From the NCBI GenBank assembly GCA_965209015.1, contig OZ242367.1:1550001-1614000 (forward strand): 64,000 nt of DNA, in the 5' to 3' direction. The DNA comes from Bin80 sp965209015. Lineage in GTDB: Bacteria > Bacteroidota > Rhodothermia > Rhodothermales > Bin80. How positions within the stretch are numbered: position 1 is the stretch's first letter; each line of letters opens with the position of its first letter. Shown one piece after another: positions 8,623 through 18,280 of this stretch. The notes beneath the pieces were generated by a model. The model searched no databases and had not been told where the DNA came from. It was given only the letters and a program-made list of their open reading frames with translations. The position numbers and the translations under genes are program-made.

Positions 8623-9714
8623 TCAATTAGCCAGCCAGCTTGGCGGACGATACTCTTTTGGAACTTTATCAGCTATTCGTTCAAAAGCAAAATAACCGTA
8701 GACAACTACTCCATAAGGATCAATAACTTCGCCCGATTCATCAATGAGTGTTGGACCAGAATTCAGTTCCATAAATGAGCGCTGAGGTCCTTGGCGCCTC
8801 CAGCCAGGTTGCCGTTGCCATCTCTTGAAGCTTTCGTCTTCGGACTCATTGAAATAAGTAAGTTCCAAAACGCCTGTGAAGGTTAGGAATTGTTCAAGTG
8901 GGGTAGGGCCGGGCTCCAGTAATTGACTTGGATCAACAATAAATCGAGCATGGTCTGATTCAATGGAGAACCGTCTGTGTATTTCAAAACCTTCCATTTC
9001 GGTTTGGCCGGACTTGAGAGAAAGCAGAAAATGTCGCTGCGATCCAAAGAAAGCCCTCTCTCTGTTGGTTTGCCAACGCAGCCACTCGCTACTGTCTGAG
9101 GGGGTAAGCTCCGAAAAAGATGGTTCACCGTCATACTTGATTGTGCTGCCGTAGTAAAAGAATTCTTTCAGGTAGTACTTGAGCCGATATCCCAATGCAT
9201 GATTCTCAATGATCAGAGGCTCACTAGCCGTAGCTGTCAATTTTCCGAGACGGCTAGTGAAACTCAACACCTCTGGATTCAAGATCGTAGTCATAGAACT
9301 ATTCTCGGTTTCACCTAGGAAGAGTCGGGTAAACTTGCTGAGACGTCTCTGCCACCTGCGAGCTAACTGAGCATTCACCACCACTTCTTCTAACTCAACT
9401 GTGCTGGAGGTTAGGTCAAAGTTGGCTACATAAGTTGTGTTCGCCCGAAGAAGGGTATCCATAGTTGCAGATTTATAGCCCAGCATGCTAACTACAATTC
9501 TATGTGCTCCCGGTGGAATATCACCGAGCACAAAGCTCCCCTCACCATCAGTTGCGGTTCCAATCATAGATGAGGCGATAAACACATGGGCATCTCGCAA
9601 TGGCTGATCCGTGGATGCGTCTGTAATTGTGCCGACAAGTATAGCCTCCTGACTGTACGCAGTGTGATACAGCAAAGCCAGTAGCAGGTAAATCAGTCCA
9701 CTAGAAGCTTTCAC
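8623..9714 (-). CDS. CarboxypepD_reg-like domain protein (paralogue 2)
   Basis: GTG 9714 is chosen: it begins a signal peptide (MKASSGLIYLLLALLYHTAYSQ) and overlaps the upstream stop (9701) by 14 nt, implying coupled translation. The frame is open further to 9783, but that would put 23 charged residues before the signal. Domains: carboxypeptidase-regulatory-like beta-sandwich at about 25-110 (GTITDASTDQPLRDAHVFIASS), then a conserved C-terminal module with RRWQRRLSKFTRLFLGETEN, LTATASEPLIIEN and YGVVVYGYFAFERIADKVP. The same module occurs in Bacteroidota proteins of unknown role. 363 residues, predicted exported. Clear paralogue of the adjacent gene. Confidence 0.8.
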   Translation of the reverse strand: MKASSGLIYLLLALLYHTAYSQEAILVGTITDASTDQPLRDAHVFIASSMIGTATDGEGSFVLGDIPPGAHRIVVSMLGYKSATMDTLLRANTTYVANFDLTSSTVELEEVVVNAQLARRWQRRLSKFTRLFLGETENSSMTTILNPEVLSFTSRLGKLTATASEPLIIENHALGYRLKYYLKEFFYYGSTIKYDGEPSFSELTPSDSSEWLRWQTNRERAFFGSQRHFLLSLKSGQTEMEGFEIHRRFSIESDHARFIVDPSQLLEPGPTPLEQFLTFTGVLELTYFNESEDESFKRWQRQPGWRRQGPQRSFMELNSGPTLIDESGEVIDPYGVVVYGYFAFERIADKVPKEYRPPSWLAN

Positions 9715-10825
9715 TCTGGATCCACGGACGAAATTCTTTGGGAATTTGATCTGCTGTACGTTCATAGGCAAAATAACCACCATAGAATGTAACCCCGTAT
9801 GGATCTAATGTATCACCTTTGAGATCCACAATGGTTGGCCCTCGATCCAAACGGATCGTTGAGGTTTGATAACGTGCACGGTTCCGGCCTGTACGGCGTT
9901 GCAACCGGAGAAATGATGCACTTTCAAGTTCATTTGTGTACACGACATCAATATATCCCTCAAAATTCAGAATCCGTTCATCCTCGCTTTCGCCAGATTG
10001 AATAATATCTGCCGCTTTGATAGGAAAGCGATTATTTTGCATTCCAGATGCTCCCCCGCGAGGATCTGGAATCCTTTGATTGGAGCCCGGCCGGGAATAA
10101 ATTTTGAACCCTTGGCTTTCAACCTGATCATTAATGACAGATAGAAGAAAGTGTCTAAACGATCCATAGAAAGCTGAGTCTCGCCGAGCATTCCAAAGTG
10201 CTGCTTCCTCGGGACTAGATGGCTCCAGTGATTCAAACAGCGGTTCTCCGTCCCAGCGCCAACTGTTCGGCTCTGCAATAAATTCGTTCAAGAAGTAGGT
10301 TAACTTGTAGCCGAGACCTCTATTTTCAATGATGAGTGGTTCACTGGCCTGCGCTCTTAAGTCTCCCCCTCGTGTCGAAAAATCCAGAACGTACGGGTTG
10401 GTGATCACGGTTTGCCCAGCATTGGGGCTCTCACCGATAAATATTGTCGTAAATCGCTCCAACTGACGTTGCCATCTTTTATTATCTCCTGCAACCGTCA
10501 CTTCACCTAATTCATATACTTTTTCAGAAATTTGAAAATCATGAGTGTAGACCTTTGCCTCACGCACGAAAAGATCTAAATGACTTGATTCATAGCCAAT
10601 TCGAGATGCGACCAGTCGCAGGGTTCCCAATGGAATTCCGATCAATGTATATTGTCCATCGTCATTCGTGGTTGTCCCAACCATTGAAGATGCAATAAAC
10701 ACATTTACCTCGGGGACGGGAGTGCCAGTGCTGTCAGTAACGGTTCCAGTAATCGTGGCAGAAACCTGTGCTTCCACGAGGGGGACGAAGGAAGTTAGCA
10801 GCAAGAAAAATACAAATAGTTTCAT
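9701..10825 (-). CDS. CarboxypepD_reg-like domain protein (paralogue 1)
   Basis: ATG 10825 begins the signal peptide MKLFVFFLLLTSFVPLVEAQ; a GTG at 10855 overlaps the upstream gene by 4 nt and is the alternative. A carboxypeptidase-regulatory-like domain follows (GTVTDSTGTPVPEVNVFIAS), then the same C-terminal module as its neighbour: NKRWQRQLERFTTIFIGESP, LRAQASEPLIIEN and YGVTFYGGYFAYERTADQIP. About 374 residues. Such domains sit in the envelope of Bacteroidota. The tandem pair shares module order and motifs, so it came from a local duplication. Function unknown. Confidence 0.8.
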   Translation of the reverse strand: MKLFVFFLLLTSFVPLVEAQVSATITGTVTDSTGTPVPEVNVFIASSMVGTTTNDDGQYTLIGIPLGTLRLVASRIGYESSHLDLFVREAKVYTHDFQISEKVYELGEVTVAGDNKRWQRQLERFTTIFIGESPNAGQTVITNPYVLDFSTRGGDLRAQASEPLIIENRGLGYKLTYFLNEFIAEPNSWRWDGEPLFESLEPSSPEEAALWNARRDSAFYGSFRHFLLSVINDQVESQGFKIYSRPGSNQRIPDPRGGASGMQNNRFPIKAADIIQSGESEDERILNFEGYIDVVYTNELESASFLRLQRRTGRNRARYQTSTIRLDRGPTIVDLKGDTLDPYGVTFYGGYFAYERTADQIPKEFRPWIQSESF

Positions 10826-10851
10826 GGAGACTTTTTGAGAATTAAACGCTG

Positions 10852-11811
10852 TCACGCCTTATAAAACTCTACACCTCGTCCAGCCATATCAGCAACGCGT
10901 GCAATAAGTTCCACTCGTTCTTCTTCTGAAAGCGCAGTGAAAGATTGTGCTAAGAAAATTTTCTCGGTCAGTTGCTCCATATTATCGGTTCCAGTAACAA
11001 GTACACTGACTGGGAGAGACCATACAAAGTGAAGAGCTTCCTGAATTGATAGACGGTGGGGGACGATTTTCGGTCTATTACCATGTTGTCCATGGGATGA
11101 GCCTCCAAAGAATCCCCCATTTGCAAGTGTTTTCATGGCAATCACGCCCATGTTCCGTTCTACAGCTACCGGCAGAACGGTCTGTATAAAGCTCTTATAC
11201 CCTACATCTACAACATTTACTGGACACTGAACGGCATGAAAGATGTCGGTAATATTGAGCAGATGAAGATGAGCAGTGGGATCTGTGTGTCCGGTAAATC
11301 CGATATGCCGTGTCTTCCCCTCGGCAAGAGCTTGTTCCATGACATCCAGTACACCGGCATCAATTCGCTGGTCAACATCTTTGGGGCTGATGATTGCATG
11401 CACCTGCCACAGATCAAGGTAGTCGGTCTGCAGTCGCTTTAATGTTTGCTCCAGATGTTTACGAGCTCCACTACCGGTCCTTGCTGTCGTTTTTGACATC
11501 AGGTAAACATCTTCCCGGTATTTTGGAACGAGAAATCTCCCGAGATAGCGTTCACTCCCACCTCGTTGGTAAGATTCTGCCGAATCAAAAAACCGGATCC
11601 CTCCATCTATTGCAGCTTCGATCGCTGCCTGAGCATCCCGTTCATTCATCTCCCCAATATGCCAGCCTCCTAAGCCGAGCATTGTCACATCTTCATTCGT
11701 TCGGCCAAAGGGGCGCAGGGGTATTTCAGCAAAATCATGGGTTGACTTTTGCTGGAGCAGGCCGGCGGATCCGGCAGCGAGCACCCATTGCATGAAGTTT
11801 CTTCGATTCAT
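10852..11811 (-). CDS. Aldo/keto reductase, Tat-exported
   Basis: Start ATG 11811 overlaps the upstream TGA by 4 nt (ATGA), giving coupling, and opens a Tat signal MNRRNFMQWVLAAGSAGLL. The body is an aldo/keto reductase: LGLGGWHIG, RFFDSAESYQRGGSE (catalytic Asp and Tyr), MSKTTARTG (Lys), and LWQVHAI (His). About 319 residues. It reduces or oxidises carbonyls with NAD(P)H. It is one of five Tat-signal enzymes in the first 12 kb. Clustered with envelope proteins and a phosphoribosyltransferase; the joint role is not clear. Confidence 0.85.
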   Translation of the reverse strand: MNRRNFMQWVLAAGSAGLLQQKSTHDFAEIPLRPFGRTNEDVTMLGLGGWHIGEMNERDAQAAIEAAIDGGIRFFDSAESYQRGGSERYLGRFLVPKYREDVYLMSKTTARTGSGARKHLEQTLKRLQTDYLDLWQVHAIISPKDVDQRIDAGVLDVMEQALAEGKTRHIGFTGHTDPTAHLHLLNITDIFHAVQCPVNVVDVGYKSFIQTVLPVAVERNMGVIAMKTLANGGFFGGSSHGQHGNRPKIVPHRLSIQEALHFVWSLPVSVLVTGTDNMEQLTEKIFLAQSFTALSEEERVELIARVADMAGRGVEFYKA

Positions 11812-12266
11812 GATGTAGAGGTTGATTTGCTTGGATTCCAGGGCCACTGAATACAAGATTTGACTTCTGGAAATAACACAATATCGGCATCCCCTTTCAG
11901 TACAAGGGTTGTAATGTTAGGACAGGGAATCAATCGCTTTGCAGCAGTGAGAGTTTTCCCAGAGACTGCTACGTCATCAACGATAAGGACGCTCTTTGCA
12001 GATGAAGGGAAAGAAAAAGTGTGGGATAGTTGCGGCGTGGTGTGAACGGGAATATTGTTTATATCTCGATAGTTCAACCACATGGTGATCATGGGAGTTC
12101 TCAGCTTATATGCTACCATGGCAGCCAGTACAACTCCCCCAGAACCGATTCCAACCACCAGATCCATGAGAGGCAGTTTTGTATTGCGGAGCGTTTCTCC
12201 TATCGTTTCAAAAGCGATTGAGGGAATATGAACTTCGGTTGTCACGGAATTAAGTGCTGTTTCCAT
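11808..12266 (-). CDS. Phosphoribosyltransferase-family protein
   Basis: A 152-residue type I phosphoribosyltransferase fold. VLIVDDVAVSGKT at about 92-104 is the PRPP-binding motif with its two acidic residues; VVGIGSGGVVLA is the preceding diphosphate loop. It resembles small xanthine/hypoxanthine transferases and regulatory PRT proteins. It is first gene of the operon, and its TGA overlaps the start of the reductase. Substrate unknown. Confidence 0.75.
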   Translation of the reverse strand: METALNSVTTEVHIPSIAFETIGETLRNTKLPLMDLVVGIGSGGVVLAAMVAYKLRTPMITMWLNYRDINNIPVHTTPQLSHTFSFPSSAKSVLIVDDVAVSGKTLTAAKRLIPCPNITTLVLKGDADIVLFPEVKSCIQWPWNPSKSTSTS

Positions 12267-12541
12267 AGATTTACCCTAAAACTTAAATACGGATCCCTCT
12301 CAACGAGATGTTGTTCCATTTTAGGTAAAGTTTCAAGTTCAACTCCGCACTGACATGCATTAAAATTATTACGAATAATCCCGGGAAGTCTACTATTTCA
12401 GGTTAGAGATTTTTCTAATGCTATTCTATTATCATGAAAAGACTGTTGATCCTCAACATTTTTCCAGGATTTCACCGAAACTGACTCATGGTTGTATAAT
12501 CCATTCACTCTTCAACCTTCCTCAAATTAACCACTGATTTC

Positions 12542-13231
12542 ATGGCAAAAGTTGTTATTACTGGTGCGAGCAGCGGAATTGGCACTGCAATTGCTCAGAC
12601 TTTTTATCAAGATGCCGCTCATGAACTGATTCTAATTGGTCGATCAAAAAGCCGTCTGGAAGCGGTAGCTCAGTCAACAAACGCTGAACCTCTCATATGC
12701 GACCTAACTAACGAGGAACAGGTTGCAGCGACATGCACAACAATTCTGTCTCGTTTTGGGTCTCCACCTGATGTGCTTATTAATAATGCTGGTATATTTG
12801 CGCCCAAGCCATTTCTTGGCACCACTCCTCAAATTTTTAGGCACCAGATTGATTCAAATCTCACGGTTTGCTTTCTTATCACGAAAAATTTGTTGCCTCC
12901 CATGATTAGAGCTGGATCGGGCCATGTATTTTTTATGGGATCAGTTGCATCAATCAAGGGCTATGCGGGTGCTTCTGCCTATTGTGCTTCAAAACATGGA
13001 GTACTCGGCCTCGCGAGAGCTATTCGGGCCGAGACACTAAATTCAGGTGTTCGAATTACAACAATTCTACCGGGGGCTACGCTGACACCAAGTTGGGATG
13101 GCTCTTCATTACCAGAGGAACGATTTATGCCTCCCGAGGATATCGCTCGTTGTGTGATGGATGCCTGGCGCCTAAACTCCCGAACGGTAATTGAAGAGTT
13201 GCTGGTGAGACCAAGAGAGGGTGATATTTAG
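12542..13231 (+). CDS. Short-chain dehydrogenase/reductase
   Basis: A 229-residue classical SDR. The cofactor motif TGASSGIG is at residues 7-14, INNAG follows in the middle, the catalytic Ser lies in MGSVAS and YCASK supplies Tyr and Lys. The end RTVIEELLVRPREGD is typical of cytosolic SDRs related to serine or 3-hydroxypropionate dehydrogenases. No signal peptide. A DinB-like gene follows 34 nt later. Confidence 0.88.
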   Translation: MAKVVITGASSGIGTAIAQTFYQDAAHELILIGRSKSRLEAVAQSTNAEPLICDLTNEEQVAATCTTILSRFGSPPDVLINNAGIFAPKPFLGTTPQIFRHQIDSNLTVCFLITKNLLPPMIRAGSGHVFFMGSVASIKGYAGASAYCASKHGVLGLARAIRAETLNSGVRITTILPGATLTPSWDGSSLPEERFMPPEDIARCVMDAWRLNSRTVIEELLVRPREGDI

Positions 13232-13265
13232 TGAAGGATAAAATCTTGCCAGATATCAGAATATC

Positions 13266-13796
13266 ATGTCAGATCAATTACGCTATCCCATTGGTCTTCC
13301 ACAGATGAGGATAGAACTGTCCGAAGTGGAACGGACTGAGTTAATTAATCAAATTGAATCTACTCCGCGACTCCTGCGTCAAGCGGTTAGTGGATTAGGT
13401 GAGACACAACTGGCAACTCCCTATCGACCAGGAGGTTGGTCGGTTAGACAGTTGGTACACCATGTGGCGGACAGTCACCTCAATGCTTACATCCGTTTTC
13501 GATGGGCCCTGACGGAGAATACTCCTGTAATCAAGGCTTATGATCAGGATAGTTGGGCCTCATTATCTGATGCGATTGACGGTCCAGTTGAAGACTCACT
13601 CTTACTATTGGATGCTTTGCACTCCCGTTGGTGTAGACTATTGCGGTCACTAGATGCCGAAGAGTGGAAACGAAAAGTCATTCATCCCGAGGATGGAGAT
13701 CGAACCTGTCAAGATTTTTTGATAATTTATGCATGGCATGGAGCTCATCATATTGCACATATTACGAATCTTCAAGTTCGAGAAGGGTGGAAGTAA
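13266..13796 (+). CDS. DinB/YfiT-family metal-dependent thiol enzyme
   Basis: A 176-residue four-helix DinB-like protein. RPGGWSVRQLVHHVADSHLN and AWHGAHHIAHI carry the three His metal ligands of the YfiT subgroup (Bacillus YfiT is a nickel-binding member). Members act on thiols such as bacillithiol or are thiol S-transferases. The N-terminal RYPIGLPQ matches YfiT starts (xYPIGxF). Likely co-transcribed with the SDR upstream. Confidence 0.82.
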   Translation: MSDQLRYPIGLPQMRIELSEVERTELINQIESTPRLLRQAVSGLGETQLATPYRPGGWSVRQLVHHVADSHLNAYIRFRWALTENTPVIKAYDQDSWASLSDAIDGPVEDSLLLLDALHSRWCRLLRSLDAEEWKRKVIHPEDGDRTCQDFLIIYAWHGAHHIAHITNLQVREGWK

Positions 13797-13920
13797 AAGC
13801 GGATGGAGCGTAACCCTTGCGACAAATATCCAGCAAAGATTCACTCCTGAATCATTTCATTGCTGTAGTCCGCAGGCAGATATTCTCACTGAATGCAGTT
13901 GCTTGTGTTGGGAGTAAAGG

Positions 13921-15072
13921 CTAAAAGCTCAGGTAACGTGTGAGGATAATCACTAGGAGTGGAATTACAAAGAAGATACACCCAAGATATACCGCCGCCC
14001 AGACACGATTCTTTAATACCAGTGTCCCTAGAAATTCAGCCATCCTGATTGGGATCTCACGTAGTCGTTTGAGTGGAAGAAAAGTGAGTACGCCACAACA
14101 ATTAAAAATCAGATGTGCCAGTGCTACTTGTAAGGCAGCAATTCCTAGAGCATCCTCTCCGCTCGCCAGAACTAGTGCAGCAAGTAATGCAGTAATCGTG
14201 GTTCCAATGTTTGCACCTAATACAAAGGGAAAAATTTGCGAGACGGTGACGATTCCAGCACCAACAAGGGGAACGGTAATTGAGGTTGTGATAGATGAAC
14301 TCTGCACCATGATGGTTACGAGTGTACCAAAAGCCAGAGCAATGGGGACCGGTCCGAACAAGTACTTATTAATTAGGCGCTCAGAGCGTCCAAGAAATAA
14401 AGATCGAAGGAGTTTAACCAGATAGCGTAGAGACAAAAATAGAATAAGTACACCGAGTATCAGCACCAGCACGCCCGAATCCAGCATCAATTGAACCAGT
14501 AGGTTAACAACCGGCTCGGTCAATTGACCAATAAAGTCAAATAATTCGGCCCCTCCTACGCCGGTAACTCCTTTGGTGAGGGCAGCAGATGACTTGGATA
14601 GAAATCCGAATGCCAATTCTAGAGGAAAAAAAATTACAACGGCCAACAGGTTGAAAAAATCGTGAACCGTAGCGGCTCCCATGGCTCTTCCAAATTCATC
14701 TTTTCTCGCGACATGGCCAAGAGAGACAATAGTATTCGTGACGCTGGTACCTACATTTGCTCCCAAGACGATTGGAATGGCCCCTGCAATCGTTAAGCCA
14801 CCCCCTGCAACAGCTGACACAGCTAGGGATGTCACTGTGGAAGAGCTCTGAACTAAGGACGTAGCAAGAATTCCTATAAACAAAGCAACGAAGGGATTGC
14901 TGGTCGTTTCAATCAATTGCTCTGCAAATCCTTTACCCAAAAGTTTCATGGATACTCCCATGAGCTCCAAGCTGACAAAAAAGCAGAACAGTACGCCCAA
15001 TAATCCGAGGATGGGAAGGAGCGGAACGAGGCGTTGAGCACCTGAAATTTTTTGTTGGCTTGCTTCTGGCAT
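13921..15072 (-). CDS. Na+/phosphate cotransporter family protein (NptA/PNaS)
   Basis: ATG 15072 is chosen; the frame extends upstream into the terminator hairpin, which argues against the longer form. 383 residues with about eight to ten membrane helices. Two inverted QSSS repeats mark the family: VQSSSTVTSLAVSA and VQSSSITTSITVPL, both in re-entrant loops that form the phosphate/sodium site. No C-terminal PhoU-like domain is present, so this is the short form. Its position beside the TonB receptor and polyphosphate kinases supports phosphate uptake. Confidence 0.88.
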   Translation of the reverse strand: MPEASQQKISGAQRLVPLLPILGLLGVLFCFFVSLELMGVSMKLLGKGFAEQLIETTSNPFVALFIGILATSLVQSSSTVTSLAVSAVAGGGLTIAGAIPIVLGANVGTSVTNTIVSLGHVARKDEFGRAMGAATVHDFFNLLAVVIFFPLELAFGFLSKSSAALTKGVTGVGGAELFDFIGQLTEPVVNLLVQLMLDSGVLVLILGVLILFLSLRYLVKLLRSLFLGRSERLINKYLFGPVPIALAFGTLVTIMVQSSSITTSITVPLVGAGIVTVSQIFPFVLGANIGTTITALLAALVLASGEDALGIAALQVALAHLIFNCCGVLTFLPLKRLREIPIRMAEFLGTLVLKNRVWAAVYLGCIFFVIPLLVIILTRYLSF

Positions 15073-15084
15073 AATAGAATAAAT

Positions 15085-15123
15085 ATAAAAATGCCGAGCT
15101 CTCCACGCGGGAGAACCCGGCAT
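15085..15123 (-). terminator. Intrinsic terminator after the T9SS surface protein
   Basis: On the minus strand an imperfect hairpin (ATGCCG...CGGCAT outer arms, TCTCC/GGAGA inner arms, 4-nt loop; 15091-15123) is followed by TTTTATATTT. This fits a rho-independent terminator for the minus-strand genes above 15149. It lies directly before the Na/Pi cotransporter start, so that gene either has its own promoter or depends on read-through. Confidence 0.7.
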
Positions 15124-15148
15124 TCTTACGATAAAGATACAATTATTC

Positions 15149-18100
15149 TTACTTCACAAGCATCATTTTGCGAGTGATTACATGACTTTGGGTCTGCAGT
15201 CTATAAAGATACATACCACTGGAAAGTCGGCTTCCGTCAAACATGACGCGATAGGTGCCTGCGGTTTTTGGCCCGTTGAGCAAGAGTGCTACTCGACGCC
15301 CTGAAAGATCATATACACCAAGAGTTACATTCTGAGCTTGATCTATATCAAATTCAATCATAGTAGCAGGGTTGAATGGGTTCGGGTAGTTCTGACTCAG
15401 AGAAATCTCAGAAGGCACTTCTTGTGTGATGATCTGCTCAATGGAAGTTGGAATGTTCCCGATATATCCAAGATGATCCAGAGCAGTCCATCCAAGCATC
15501 CAATTGTCCCGGCCAAATGCACCGATATGGTTTGTAGCAACAAAGAACGGATCACTTGGAATTGCAGCACCTTCAAGATTTAATGCGGGGCTAACATTGT
15601 GGGGTCTTGGATCCAACATCCCCATTCCTTCGGTCCCTCGCTCAATCCCTCTCAACATTGGATCCGCGACGACGTTGCCATTGGCAGCAAGATAGGTAAT
15701 CACGTTAGTTGCAAATGCCTGATCATCCGCATCAATCCAGTCAGTAAGTTCATCTCCTGCCCCAAAGTCCCACCAAATATTATGTGTTAGCCCCAGGTCT
15801 CCAGCCTCAAAGCGTCGACGGCTATCCTCAATTTTCGATCCTGTATTATCAATATCTTCAATCTGGAGGGCATGCCCACCTTGATCGGTGTTGAACTGAG
15901 TAAAGATTGAATTATGATAGAAGCCGCCAGAATTATCTCGGAACATAAGCATTTCACCACGATCTGATTCGGGTGAAGCGTCGGAGCCTGCACCAACATA
16001 AGTCACGTTATAGACCGTCGGAATGGCATAAGGCTCAAAGAATTCATCTCCACCTGCTCCATCTTGTTCGGCAGCAGCACCAGCTTTATCCGGCGCTTGA
16101 AGCACAAACCAAAACTGGCCTTTTCCACGCCAACCCTGATCCCAGTCTACGGCATCATCCGAGTTGAAAACACTCACAAAATATTTCAGGTTCACTGTAC
16201 CACCGAAGAACTCTACACCATCATCCCCACTTGCATAGACTTCAATATATTCAAGTACGGTACCCGACCCGACTCCGCCAAGGGTTAAGCCCTGGATTTC
16301 ATTTCCATCAGACTCTCCAATATTGATCCCAGTATGGCGGATAGATGCATAACGAATGATCCCAGAGCTATCATTGTTATTGTTTCCCCCATACTGTGCA
16401 CGAGTATCATCTTCAAGGAGTTCATTTACTCCCTCAATCTCTTGATAATCTCCCGAGGCATCGCCGGGGTTATTTGTACCTGCATGGCCAAGGATCACGA
16501 GGCCTCCCCAAAGTCCACGGTCTTCATAGGTGAGTAGGTCATCGCTGGAGAGATTATCCAAAATGGAGGTAAAGATGATAGGCTGAGTCGGAGTTCCTTC
16601 TGCAAATATTTGACCGCCTCGGGCGATCACAAGAGCAGAAGCCTCTAAACCGGTGCCTTCCTCAGCTTTCACTACAGTCCCGGGTTCAATATGCAGTTCG
16701 GCGCCATCTTCAACAATGACCAAACCATTCAGTACATAGACATTATCCGCAGTCCAACGAACCATATCGCCAACTGAGATGTCATCGTCCGTCACTGCTA
16801 TTTCTGGACGTGATTCTATGTCGTCGGAGGGCTTATCAAGGTATTCCAGTTCATCCAATGCAGTCCATCCCAGCAACCAGTTGGTCTGCCCAAATGCGCC
16901 AATGTAGTCCGTTTTAACAAAAAACGCATCACTTGGCGTTGCAGCACTTTCAGGATTCAATGCGGGGCTATCATTGTGGGGTCTTGGATCCAGCATCCCC
17001 ATTCCTTCGGTTCCTCGCTCAATCCCTCTCAACATTGGATCTGCGACGACGTTGCCATTGGCAGCAAGATAGGTAATCACGTTAGTTGCAAATGCCAGAT
17101 CATCCGCATCAATCCAGTCAGTAAGTTCATCTCCTGCCCCAAAGTCCCACCAAATATTATGTGTTAGCCCCAGGTCTCCAGCCTCAAAGCGTCGACGGCT
17201 ATCCTCAGTTTTCGATCCTGTATTATCAATATCTTCAATCTGGAGGGCATGCCCACCTTGATCAGTGTTGAACTGAGTAAAGATTGAATTATGATAGAAG
17301 CCGCCAGAATTATCTCGGAACATAAGCATTTCACCACGATCTGATTCGGGTGAAGCGTCGGAGCCTGCACCGACGTAAGTCACGTTATAGACCGTGGGAA
17401 TGGCATAAGGCTCAAAGAATTCATCTCCACCTGCTCCATCTTGCTCGGCAGCAGCACCAGCTTTATCCGGCGCTTGAAGCACAAACCAAAACTGGCCTTT
17501 TCCACGCCAACCTTGATCCCAGTCCACGGCATCATCCGAGTTGAAAACACTCGCAAAATACTTCAGGTTCACCGTACCACCGAAGAACTCTACACCATCA
17601 TCCCCACTTGCATAGACTTCAATATATTCAAGTACGGTACCCGACCCGACTCCGCCAAGGGTTAAGCCCTGGATTTCATTTCCATCAGACTCCCCAATAT
17701 TAATCCCAGTATGGCGAATAGATGCATAACGAATGATCCCGGAGTTATCATTGTTGTCGTTTCCTCCATACTGTGCACGAGTATCATCATCGGGCAGGAG
17801 TTCATTTACTCCCTCAATCTCTTGATAATCCCCCGCGGCATCTCCAGGGTTATTTGTACCTGCATGGCCAAGGATCACGAGGCCTCCCCAAAGCCCGCGG
17901 TCTTCATAGGTGAGTAGGTCATCGCTGGAGAGATTATCCAAAACGGAGGTAAAGATGATGGGTTGAGTCGAAGTTCCTTCTGCAAATATTTGACCACCTC
18001 GGGCGATCACAAGGGCAGACGCCTCTGCACCTGTACCCTCTTTTGCTTTGACAACGGTTCCTGCTTCAATGTGCAATTCGGCACCATCTTCAACAATAAC

Positions 18101-18280
18101 AAGACCATTTAATACGTAGACATTATCCGCAGTCCAACGAACCATATCCCCAGATGTGATGTCTTCATCCATTACTGCTACCTCAGGACGAGATTCAACA
18201 TCATCATTTTGTGCCACAGCATTTAGTGAAGGAAAAAGTACCAGAAGTATTATAATGTAAGAGGTAAAAAGTATTCGCAT
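15149..18280 (-). CDS. T9SS-secreted surface protein with two near-identical halves
   Basis: A 1043-residue secreted protein. Signal peptide MRILFTSYIIILLVLFPSLN, cleaved near AVAQ. Two copies of a roughly 460-residue unit start at residues 26 and 486 (DDVESRPEVAV / DDIESRPEIAV). Each unit runs through LNGLVIVEDGAELHIE, RGLWGGLVILGHA, GINIGESDGNEIQG and VFNSDDAVDWDQGW, and ends in GWTALD. The pattern suggests a right-handed beta helix with Gly/Asn/Asp turns. The last 80 residues hold a type IX sorting domain: LSQNYPNPFNPAT, GVYDLSGRRVA, LSSGMYLYRLQT and ITRKMMLVK. It is followed by a terminator and preceded by a TonB receptor gene 144 nt upstream. I do not know its ligand; a link to phosphate scavenging is inferred from context. 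Confidence 0.85.
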   Translation of the reverse strand: MRILFTSYIIILLVLFPSLNAVAQNDDVESRPEVAVMDEDITSGDMVRWTADNVYVLNGLVIVEDGAELHIEAGTVVKAKEGTGAEASALVIARGGQIFAEGTSTQPIIFTSVLDNLSSDDLLTYEDRGLWGGLVILGHAGTNNPGDAAGDYQEIEGVNELLPDDDTRAQYGGNDNNDNSGIIRYASIRHTGINIGESDGNEIQGLTLGGVGSGTVLEYIEVYASGDDGVEFFGGTVNLKYFASVFNSDDAVDWDQGWRGKGQFWFVLQAPDKAGAAAEQDGAGGDEFFEPYAIPTVYNVTYVGAGSDASPESDRGEMLMFRDNSGGFYHNSIFTQFNTDQGGHALQIEDIDNTGSKTEDSRRRFEAGDLGLTHNIWWDFGAGDELTDWIDADDLAFATNVITYLAANGNVVADPMLRGIERGTEGMGMLDPRPHNDSPALNPESAATPSDAFFVKTDYIGAFGQTNWLLGWTALDELEYLDKPSDDIESRPEIAVTDDDISVGDMVRWTADNVYVLNGLVIVEDGAELHIEPGTVVKAEEGTGLEASALVIARGGQIFAEGTPTQPIIFTSILDNLSSDDLLTYEDRGLWGGLVILGHAGTNNPGDASGDYQEIEGVNELLEDDTRAQYGGNNNNDSSGIIRYASIRHTGINIGESDGNEIQGLTLGGVGSGTVLEYIEVYASGDDGVEFFGGTVNLKYFVSVFNSDDAVDWDQGWRGKGQFWFVLQAPDKAGAAAEQDGAGGDEFFEPYAIPTVYNVTYVGAGSDASPESDRGEMLMFRDNSGGFYHNSIFTQFNTDQGGHALQIEDIDNTGSKIEDSRRRFEAGDLGLTHNIWWDFGAGDELTDWIDADDQAFATNVITYLAANGNVVADPMLRGIERGTEGMGMLDPRPHNVSPALNLEGAAIPSDPFFVATNHIGAFGRDNWMLGWTALDHLGYIGNIPTSIEQIITQEVPSEISLSQNYPNPFNPATMIEFDIDQAQNVTLGVYDLSGRRVALLLNGPKTAGTYRVMFDGSRLSSGMYLYRLQTQSHVITRKMMLVK
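15465..18205 (-). repeat. 1.38-kb tandem duplication inside the T9SS gene
   Basis: Copy 1 spans about 16840-18205 and copy 2 about 15465-16825, offset 1380 nt at the start and 1377 nt over most of the length because of one codon. Long runs are identical in DNA and the differences are scattered, so the duplication is recent or kept alike by gene conversion. Confidence 0.85.

Noticed and set aside
12444..12463. TGTTGA-TCC-TCAACA hairpin followed by five T
   Set aside because: Terminator-like shape, but it lies in a divergent promoter region with no gene ending there, and the stem is weak.
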